Shown here in pieces: positions 1 to 4,482 of a stretch of 5,222 bases of DNA. Source of the DNA: Opitutaceae bacterium (GTDB lineage: Bacteria > Verrucomicrobiota > Verrucomicrobiae > Opitutales > Opitutaceae); the NCBI GenBank assembly GCA_031266495.1, contig JAISAX010000843.1, positions 1-5,222 on the forward strand. Reading direction: 5' to 3'. The notes beneath the pieces are model-generated. The model had not been told where the DNA came from. It ran no database searches and saw only the letters and a program-made list of their open reading frames with translations. Each line of letters opens with the position of its first letter. The stretch's first letter is position 1. Position numbers and translations under genes: made by a program.

Positions 1-1
1 C

Positions 2-559
2 GACGCGCTCATGGCCGCGCAGGCCGGGTGGCGCGACGCCTGGGCGGTGGTCTGCAACCCCGCGACGCGCACCAGCGTGGCCATCCGCGCCAAGGACGAC
101 GCCCGCGCCACGCTCGTCAAGACGATCCGCAAGTTCGTCAAACAGCGGCTCGACCCCGACGACGCCGTGACCAATGCCGACCGGCAGGCGCTCGGGCTGC
201 ACATCCACAAGGAAGGCCGCACCCGCGTCCCCATCCCCGACACCGCCCCGCGCGTCGATCACCGCCCCACGGGCGTGCCCCGCGAGACGGGCATCTGGTG
301 GAGCGCCGAAGGCACGGAAGGCCACGCCAAGCCCGATTTTTATCACGGCGTGGAGTGCATTCATGACGTGTTCCCCGTCGGGCAAGTGGCCACGAGCATC
401 AGCCAGCTCAAGCGCAGCACGTTCGACACGCGCAGCCCTTTAAAAATTATCCTCCCCGACGAGGAACGCGGCCTGCACCTGTGTTTCGCCCTGCGCTGGG
501 AAAACACCCGCGGCGAAAAAGGCCCCTGGACCGAAATTTTTACGACCATTGTCCCGTGA
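2..559 (+). CDS. Hypothetical protein with Ig/FnIII-like C-terminus (5' partial)
   Basis: The open frame runs in from the left edge: codons for Asp-Ala-Leu precede the first ATG (11) and continue the same helical, Ala-rich pattern, so that Met is probably internal and the true start lies outside the window. The frame ends at TGA 557-559. The visible 185 codons have two parts. The first ~60 residues are rich in Ala, Arg and Lys and look like a helical bundle, with a motif VTNADRQALGL. The last ~100 residues look like beta-sandwich, ending in ALRWENTRGEKGPWTEI, a Trp/Gly-Pro-Trp ending typical of fibronectin type III-like domains. I recall the same two-part layout in uncharacterised proteins of Opitutaceae; this is memory, not a search. 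No signal peptide, membrane segment or catalytic motif is visible. Function unknown. It lies 70 nt upstream of the PEP-CTERM gene on the same strand. Confidence 0.75.
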   Translation, partial: DALMAAQAGWRDAWAVVCNPATRTSVAIRAKDDARATLVKTIRKFVKQRLDPDDAVTNADRQALGLHIHKEGRTRVPIPDTAPRVDHRPTGVPRETGIWWSAEGTEGHAKPDFYHGVECIHDVFPVGQVATSISQLKRSTFDTRSPLKIILPDEERGLHLCFALRWENTRGEKGPWTEIFTTIVP

Positions 560-571
560 CGGTGGAAAAGG

Positions 572-626
572 CTGAAAACTGAAACGCTGAAAGACTGAAA
601 CGCTGAAAAACAGAAAGACTGAAAAC
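572..626. repeat. 8-bp tandem repeat, CTGAAANN
   Basis: CTGAAA occurs at 572, 579, 587, 595, 603 and 619, with a one-base variant (CAGAAA) at 611. Every step is 8 bp except the first, which is 7. The two variable bases alternate partly between CG and GA, giving a hint of a 16-bp higher period. The array fills nearly the whole gap between the upstream stop (559) and the next start (630), so it forms the leader of the PEP-CTERM gene. It has no obvious hairpin potential. It could be a slippage-prone spacer or a chain of protein-binding sites; nothing in the window decides this. Confidence 0.85.
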
Positions 627-629
627 ATC

Positions 630-1685
630 ATGAGAAACAGGATCAGAAACAGAATCCATAAAAACCATGCCGCCGCGCTGTTCGCGGCGGTCCTCACGCT
701 GACGGGGGTGGCCTATGCCGCGGTGCCCGGCTCGCAGATCATCGAAATGTCCACCGTCACCGTGGGCGATGCCGGCAACGCGGCGGACGGCACCGGCTAC
801 GGAGCAGTCAGCTACGAATACCAGATCGGTACGTACGAGGTGACGAACGCACAGTATGCGGCGTTTCTGAACGCGGTGGACAGCGGCGGGGCGAACACGC
901 TGTCGCTTTACAATAGCAACATGGGGAGCGACGCCTACGGAGGAGGCATCACGCTGAATAGCGGGGGTGCCGACGGTAGCAAGTATATGGTGAGGGCCGG
1001 GTATGACCTGAAGCCGGTGAACTTTGTGTCGTTTTACGATGCGATGAGGTTCACGAACTGGCTGACGACGGGAGGCACGGAGACGGGGGTGTACAACCTC
1101 CTCGGAGGAGGAGAGACCCCGACTAATGGCACCAGTGTGACGCGGACACTGGACGCGATCCCCGGGACGCTGTGGGCGCTGCCGAGCGAGGACGAGTGGT
1201 ATAAAGCCGCCTATTACGACGGAAACGACGCCGGCACGTATCGGCAGTATCCGATGACGGGCACGCTGGTCGCAGGCACAAAGGATAACGGCGGCACGGC
1301 GAACTACAACGACGGAGACGGCTATGCGTTCCCGGACTCGTATCTGACGGAAGTGAACCACTACGACCTGGTGGACGGAGCGAATTCATTTTACGGGACG
1401 TACCAGCAGGGCGGCAACGTCTGGGAGTGGAATGATGCTTTTATGTATAGTACTAACCGTGTGTTGCGTGGCGGGGCGTTCTACGACGACGCCGGCGACC
1501 TCACGTCCCCGTGGCGCGCCTCCAACGCTCCGGTCACCGAGAACAGCGGCTACGGTTTTCGCGTGGTGGCGTTGACCAGCCTTGCGGCCGTGCCTGAACC
1601 GGGCACCTATGCTGCCGCGACGGGACTGTTGATGCTGATAATCGGAATGTGGATACGCAGGGGCCACCGGACGGGGCGCGGTTGA
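630..1685 (+). CDS. SUMF1/FGE-domain protein with PEP-CTERM sorting signal
   Basis: A 351-residue exported protein. Residues 1-12 are basic, 14-29 hydrophobic, with a likely signal peptidase cut after AYA (residue 30). The body carries the marks of the formylglycine-generating-enzyme (SUMF1/EgtB/PvdO) fold: GTYEVTNAQYAAFL (67-80), NFVSFYDAMRFTNWL (131-145), LPSEDEWYKAAYYD (184-197), GGNVWEWND (261-269), RVLRGGAF (277-284) and GYGFRVV (307-313). The C-terminus has VPEPGTY (321-327), a hydrophobic helix to about 342 and then RR, a clear PEP-CTERM tripartite signal recognised by exosortase. The whole protein has no cysteine, so the two cysteines that bind copper and do catalysis in true FGE are missing; a structural or ligand-binding role is more likely than sulfatase activation. 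ATG 630 is chosen because it gives an intact signal peptide. There is no Shine-Dalgarno motif; the CTGAAANN array lies directly upstream. Confidence 0.93.
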   Translation: MRNRIRNRIHKNHAAALFAAVLTLTGVAYAAVPGSQIIEMSTVTVGDAGNAADGTGYGAVSYEYQIGTYEVTNAQYAAFLNAVDSGGANTLSLYNSNMGSDAYGGGITLNSGGADGSKYMVRAGYDLKPVNFVSFYDAMRFTNWLTTGGTETGVYNLLGGGETPTNGTSVTRTLDAIPGTLWALPSEDEWYKAAYYDGNDAGTYRQYPMTGTLVAGTKDNGGTANYNDGDGYAFPDSYLTEVNHYDLVDGANSFYGTYQQGGNVWEWNDAFMYSTNRVLRGGAFYDDAGDLTSPWRASNAPVTENSGYGFRVVALTSLAAVPEPGTYAAATGLLMLIIGMWIRRGHRTGRG

Positions 1686-1701
1686 AACGCCAAGGCACCG
1701 T

Positions 1702-1723
1702 TTATTTCACTGATGTTACGCAG
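1702..1723 (+). repeat. 22-bp direct repeat, copy 1
   Basis: Identical over 22 bp to 1908-1929, 206 bp away. It consists of TTATTTC followed by the element-end 14-mer ACTGATGTTACGCA and one more G. It starts 17 bp after the stop of the PEP-CTERM gene and marks the left edge of the first inverted-repeat element. Confidence 0.95.
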
Positions 1724-1782
1724 ACGAGGGTATTTTGCTGACGATCCGAACCGGTCCGGGGAGAGCACGCGGCTCGCGGGCT

Positions 1783-1805
1783 GTGTTCGGCGTCGCGCCG
1801 AACAC
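1783..1805. repeat. Perfect 10-bp hairpin, loop TCG
   Basis: GTGTTCGGCG (1783-1792) pairs with CGCCGAACAC (1796-1805). It lies at the core of unit 1. No T-run follows, so it is not a classical Rho-independent terminator. Confidence 0.9.
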
Positions 1806-1806
1806 G

Positions 1807-1827
1807 GGTCGGTTCGGTTCGGTTCGG
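1807..1827 (+). repeat. GGTTC tandem run
   Basis: A 5-bp unit GGTTC is present three times in a row (1811-1825), with a degenerate copy before it (GGTC, 1807-1810) and a partial one after. It separates the two core hairpins of unit 1 and could vary in copy number by slippage. Confidence 0.85.
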
Positions 1828-1834
1828 CAGAAAA

Positions 1835-1857
1835 GGCTTGGGCGAGACGCCCAAGCC
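1835..1857. repeat. Perfect 10-bp hairpin, loop AGA
   Basis: GGCTTGGGCG (1835-1844) pairs with CGCCCAAGCC (1848-1857). It is the second core hairpin of unit 1. Immediately to the right, AGCACGCG (1858-1865) can pair locally with CGCGTGCT (1869-1876), competing with the long inner stem of the unit. Confidence 0.9.
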
Positions 1858-1894
1858 AGCACGCGAGACGCGTGCTCTCCCCGGACCGGCTGCA

Positions 1895-1928
1895 TGCGTA
1901 ACATCAGTTATTTCACTGATGTTACGCA
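1895..1928. terminator. Junction hairpin between the two repeat units; possible bidirectional terminator
   Basis: The right end of unit 1 (1895-1908) and left end of unit 2 (1915-1928) are perfect complements, giving a 14-bp stem with the 6-nt loop TATTTC. It sits between two converging genes (stops at 1685 and 2058), where a two-way terminator would be useful. However, there is no T-tract on either strand, so a terminator role is an inference from position only; the hairpin may simply be a by-product of two element ends lying back to back. Confidence 0.4.
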
Positions 1929-1929
1929 G
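1908..1929 (+). repeat. 22-bp direct repeat, copy 2
   Basis: Exact copy of 1702-1723. It spans the junction between the two palindromic units and includes the TATTTC hexamer and the left end of unit 2. Confidence 0.95.
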
Positions 1930-2055
1930 GCCGAAGGTAGGGGCTTCGCTTGCGAAGCCCGTGAGGACCTGACGCAACGGGAGATTCGCCCATTCTCTTC
2001 GCCTGGCGCGGGCGTCGCAAGCGAAGCCCCTACAGTCGAACCGCGTAACGTCAGT
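1915..2055. repeat. Nested inverted-repeat element, unit 2 (141 bp)
   Basis: Its left end (1915-1928) is the same 14-mer as unit 1, and its right end (2043-2055, GCGTAACGTCAGT) is the complement with one mismatch. Inside is a perfect 17-bp inverted repeat, GTAGGGGCTTCGCTTGC at 1937-1953 and its complement at 2017-2033, with spacers of 8 and 9 nt to the outer arms. The left inner arm can also fold on itself (GGGCTTCGC 1941-1949 with GCGAAGCCC 1952-1960, loop TT). The interior differs from that of unit 1, so the units share ends but not cores. The right end stops 2 bp short of the WD40 gene's stop codon. No coding content is seen. Confidence 0.83.
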
Positions 2056-2057
2056 TA

Positions 2058-3104
2058 TCAGTTTTCCACCTTGAGCACGTAGATAATGCCTTTCTCCGTG
2101 CCGATGGCCAGGTGGCTGTCGTCGGGGGACCATGCGAGGCGCGCGGCGGCGGCGGGCAGCCTGATGCTGGCGCACAACGGCTGCGGACGTCCGGGGTCCC
2201 AGAGCGAAACGCCGCCATCCTGCGCCGCAGTGACGAGGAGGTTGCGGGCATTCTGGAAAGTGACGGCGCAGACGCGGGCGTCGTGCGGGAACAGCAACGG
2301 TTCGCGCCCCTCGGGGCCGGCGCCCGAGCAATCCCAGAGGCAGGCATCCTGGCCGCCGCCGGTGGCGAGCCAGCGCCCGGTGCGCTCGAAGGAGAGGTCC
2401 TTCACCTTGCTCTCGTAGCCGCTCATGTGGAATTCCTGGTTCTCGTCGGGGAGCCAGAGGTGGACGCTGCGGTCCTGGTTGCCCGAGACGAGCCAGCGCC
2501 CGTCGGGCGGCGACCAGACGAGGGCGTGGACGCCATTGGTATAAAAAAATTCCTGGCGCAGGCCGAAATCACCATCGGACGCGAGCAGCCGGATGCCGCC
2601 GAAGTGGGCGGCGGCGAGCGTGTGTCCGCGCGGATGCCAGCCAAGCGCGCAAAGTGTGCGCGGGGCGGACGCGAAGGTGTGGCGGGTGGAGCCATCGGCG
2701 TTGAGCAGGACGAGCGAACGTCCGGCGGCGGCGGCCAGCGCGGGCGCGGTCAGTGCGGCGGCGGTGGACGCGGAGGCGGTGGACGCCGCCGGTTGCCAGG
2801 CGAGATGCTCGACCCAGGCGAAACCGAGGCGGGCGGTGGTAATGTGCTGGTCGGTGGACGTATCCCAGAATTTCACGGAGCCGTCCTGCCCGCCGGAGGC
2901 GAGAATCGGGAAGGCGGGATGCCACGCGAGGCAGTTGGCGCCGTCATCGTGGCCGGGAAGATCGGCGCGTGCACCGTCGGCAGAGTCGAACAGCGCAACC
3001 GGACCGGCGGCGGACGCGACGGCGAGTTGTTCACCATCGGGCGACCAGGCGAGGTCGATCACGTAATCGTCGAGTTGGGCAGCCCAGTGTTTTGCAAGAT
3101 TCAT
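2058..3104 (-). CDS. WD40 beta-propeller repeat protein
   Basis: A 348-residue protein read on the minus strand from ATG (3104-3102) to TGA (2060-2058), followed at once by an in-frame TAA (2057-2055). About eight WD40-like repeats are visible: 13-39 (LAWSPDGEQLAVA), 50-81 (ending VKFWD), 97-135, 147-176 (LGWHPRGHTLAAA), 190-217 (ending VHLW), 232-257 (ending CLWD), 274-303 (ending VSLWD) and 320-345 (LAWSPDDSHLAIG). Repeat 3 carries a low-complexity Ala/Ser/Thr insertion at about 106-128. There is no signal peptide or membrane segment, so it is probably cytoplasmic, and no fused kinase, protease or effector domain is present. WD40 propellers are binding scaffolds; the partner cannot be told from this window. 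No Shine-Dalgarno motif precedes the start. It is divergent from the regulator gene (171-nt gap) and converges on the PEP-CTERM gene. Confidence 0.93.
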   Translation of the reverse strand: MNLAKHWAAQLDDYVIDLAWSPDGEQLAVASAAGPVALFDSADGARADLPGHDDGANCLAWHPAFPILASGGQDGSVKFWDTSTDQHITTARLGFAWVEHLAWQPAASTASASTAAALTAPALAAAAGRSLVLLNADGSTRHTFASAPRTLCALGWHPRGHTLAAAHFGGIRLLASDGDFGLRQEFFYTNGVHALVWSPPDGRWLVSGNQDRSVHLWLPDENQEFHMSGYESKVKDLSFERTGRWLATGGGQDACLWDCSGAGPEGREPLLFPHDARVCAVTFQNARNLLVTAAQDGGVSLWDPGRPQPLCASIRLPAAAARLAWSPDDSHLAIGTEKGIIYVLKVEN

Positions 3105-3275
3105 CGGGAAAATGTGTCAGGGAAGGGGGGGGAACAGAAGAGAAGTCCGGCGGCGGCGTCATGCTCAAATCGCGCATCCCCGGATCAGGCAGGCAGACGG
3201 GAGAGAGAAAAAAAACCGGGAAGCGCTGTATTTTTTTCTGGCCAATGTAATTTTTATTCCGATTATGTATGACAA
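3105..3275. promoter_or_regulatory. Divergent intergenic control region
   Basis: The 171-nt gap between the divergent WD40 and regulator genes must hold both promoters. It is GC-rich near the WD40 start and AT-rich over 3216-3275. It has several homopolymer runs: G8 at 3125-3132, A8 at 3208-3215 (after a GA run) and T7 at 3231-3237. No convincing -35/-10 pair can be named for either direction: GATTAT (3261-3266) toward the regulator, and TTGTCA (complement of 3270-3275) toward the WD40 gene, are weak matches lacking good partners. AAGCGCT (3221-3227) has a palindromic core but no clear operator symmetry. Autoregulation of the regulator would need a site here; none is obvious. Confidence 0.5.
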
Positions 3276-4463
3276 ATGGAATCCACCCGCACCCATGCCC
3301 GCGCCAACACCCGCACCCTCTCCGATCCCTCCGGTTCAGATCCCTCCGGCTCCAAGCTCGAAAGCGTGTACAGGATTCTTGAGGACAAGATCCTCGGCGG
3401 CGCATGGGCGCTCGGGGCGACGATCCCCTCCGAGATGGAGTTGACGGAAGAGTTTGGTTGCAGCCGCACCACGATCGGCAAAGCCGTCGCCCGCCTCGCG
3501 CACGAGGGGCTGGTCGAGCGCCGCAAACGCGCCGGCACCCGCGTCATCAAAAATACGATACAACGGCAGGACGTCGCCACGCCGGTGGAGCTGGATGCCT
3601 TCGCCTTCATTTACCCGAGCGAAAAACACGAAGGCATCTGGCGCACGATAAAAGGCTTTCAGGACGCCTCGCAGGAGGCCGGGAGACGCGTCGTGCTCCT
3701 CGGCTCGGGCGCGGATTTCCGCAAGGAAATCGAATTCGTATCGCGCCTCTCGGAGTTCGACGTGCGCGGCGCGGTGGTGTATCCGCTGCTCCTGTCGGGC
3801 CAGGAGCAGGTGCGGTTTTCACAGGCGCTGCTCGACGTGAAATTCCCCGTCGTGCTCGCCGAGGTCAACCTGCTCGGGCTGGAAAAACCGTCCGTGATTC
3901 TCGACGGTTACCACGCCGGCCACACCATGACGCGGCACCTGCTGGAACGCGGCGCGAAACGAATCGGATTTTTGGCCAACTACGCCCGCGTCCCGTCGGT
4001 GCGCGACCGTTACCTCGGCTACCGCGCCGCGCTGGAGGAAGCCGGCCTGCCCGTCCGCGACGAACATGTGATGCTGGAAATGGCCATGAACCCCGACTAC
4101 ACGGATCCGGTCGCCGAATCGGTGTATCTGGCCGACCATTACCTCGACCGTTGCGGAACGCGCGACGCGGCCTCCACGGTGGACGGCGTGGTGTGCGTCA
4201 ACGATTTTCTCGCCCGCGGCCTCGCCCGCGTGGCTGCCGCCCGGCGCATTGCCATCCCCAAAAAACTCAAAATCACCGGCATGGAAGACTTCACGCTCGC
4301 CACCGCGCCCGGCGAACTCCCGCTGACAACCTACCGCGTGCCCTTTGAAAACATGGGGGCGACCGCATTTGCCGTCCTCGCCCGCCTCCTCAAGGACGGC
4401 CCCGCCGCCGTCCCGCTCGAAAACCAGGTCCGCGGCGAACTGGTGGCGCGCAAAAGCAGTTGA
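3276..4463 (+). CDS. GntR/LacI-type (AraR-like) transcriptional regulator
   Basis: A 395-residue DNA-binding regulator. Residues 27-92 form a GntR-type winged helix: [16 protein letters not shown], then [21 protein letters not shown] (50-70) and [17 protein letters not shown] (74-90), the standard helix-turn-helix plus wing. Residues ~103-390 form a periplasmic-binding-protein-like domain of the LacI family: GFQDA (127-131), GAVVYPL (165-171), the DG-HAG-M segment near 210-218, [11 protein letters not shown] (226-236), [15 protein letters not shown] (244-258), [15 protein letters not shown] (303-317), KITGMEDF (332-339) and [12 protein letters not shown] (350-361). This chimera is known from Bacillus subtilis AraR, so a sugar or sugar-derived effector is likely; the actual ligand is unknown. 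The start is fixed: an in-frame TGA at 3270-3272 lies just upstream and ATG 3276 is the next start. No Shine-Dalgarno motif. The 26-residue N-terminal tail contains a duplicated DPSGS. The pseudopilin gene begins 19 nt downstream. Confidence 0.94.
   Translation: MESTRTHARANTRTLSDPSGSDPSGSKLESVYRILEDKILGGAWALGATIPSEMELTEEFGCSRTTIGKAVARLAHEGLVERRKRAGTRVIKNTIQRQDVATPVELDAFAFIYPSEKHEGIWRTIKGFQDASQEAGRRVVLLGSGADFRKEIEFVSRLSEFDVRGAVVYPLLLSGQEQVRFSQALLDVKFPVVLAEVNLLGLEKPSVILDGYHAGHTMTRHLLERGAKRIGFLANYARVPSVRDRYLGYRAALEEAGLPVRDEHVMLEMAMNPDYTDPVAESVYLADHYLDRCGTRDAASTVDGVVCVNDFLARGLARVAAARRIAIPKKLKITGMEDFTLATAPGELPLTTYRVPFENMGATAFAVLARLLKDGPAAVPLENQVRGELVARKSS
3324..3353 (+). repeat. 15-bp tandem duplication in the regulator N-terminus
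   Basis: GATCCCTCCGGTTCA (3324-3338) is followed directly by GATCCCTCCGGCTCC (3339-3353), 13 of 15 identical. It encodes DPSGS twice in frame (residues 17-26), in the flexible tail before the winged helix, so a change in copy number would be tolerated. Confidence 0.9.
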
Positions 4464-4477
4464 CCCCCCCCCCCCCC
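4464..4477 (+). repeat. Homopolymer run of 14 C
   Basis: Fourteen cytosines follow directly after the regulator's TGA stop and end 5 nt before the pseudopilin ATG. The run takes up most of the 19-nt gap, where a ribosome binding site would be expected. Runs of this length are prone to slippage, so length variation between cells, or a sequencing length error, is likely. Being outside both reading frames, a change in length would alter spacing rather than frame. Confidence 0.95.
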
Positions 4478-4482
4478 TTCCC

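Larger units (their letters stand above)
1709..1908. repeat. Nested inverted-repeat element, unit 1 (200 bp)
   Basis: The ends are a perfect 14-bp inverted repeat: ACTGATGTTACGCA at 1709-1722 and its complement at 1895-1908. Inside is a second inverted repeat: 1751-1771 and 1869-1889 match perfectly over 21 bp, and the match extends to 1751-1783 with 1857-1889 (33 bp, two mismatches). At the core are two 10-bp hairpins, 1783-1792/1796-1805 (loop TCG) and 1835-1844/1848-1857 (loop AGA), separated by a GGTTC tandem run at 1807-1827. The left spacer between outer and inner arms is 28 nt but the right is only 5 nt. No convincing reading frame is present and no transposase is nearby. It resembles a MITE or a dispersed palindromic repeat; a structured RNA is the alternative. 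The hexamer TATTTC flanks both sides (1703-1708, 1909-1914). Confidence 0.85.

Noticed and set aside
540..1361. Minus-strand open frame (273 codons) opposite the PEP-CTERM gene
   Set aside because: The plus strand carries a full SUMF1-domain protein with signal peptide and PEP-CTERM; the minus frame has no recognisable domain, and its C-terminus is only the translated CTGAAANN array.
1459..1665. Variable region of a diversity-generating retroelement at the SUMF1 C-terminus
   Set aside because: This fold is a known target and the RGG...GFRVV area is where variable regions sit, but there is no reverse transcriptase, no template-like second copy and no excess of AAY codons in the window.
1709..2055. 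CRISPR array
   Set aside because: The repeated 14-mer alternates in orientation and its spacing is uneven (200, 141); there are no regular direct repeats with similar-sized spacers and no cas gene.
1702..2331. Open frames on both strands across the palindromic region
   Set aside because: They translate the repeat elements themselves, have no domain, and run into the WD40 gene out of frame.
3217..3232. Catabolite-response-element-like or LacI-type operator around AAGCGCT
   Set aside because: Only the central GCGC core is symmetric; the flanks do not match a known operator consensus.
2112..3272. Long plus-strand open frame (386 codons), Gly/Arg-rich
   Set aside because: It is antisense to the WD40 gene, whose minus-strand translation has clear repeated WD motifs. 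The plus frame is low-complexity, as expected from the complement of a GC-rich gene.
3247..3275. Sigma-70-type promoter for the WD40 gene (TTGTCA as -35 on the minus strand)
   Set aside because: At 16-18-nt spacing the -10 candidates match the consensus at three of six positions or fewer.
3404..4348. Second plus-strand frame (314 codons) inside the regulator gene
   Set aside because: Arg/Pro-rich out-of-frame translation of a GC-rich gene; the regulator frame has conserved GntR and LacI-type motifs throughout.
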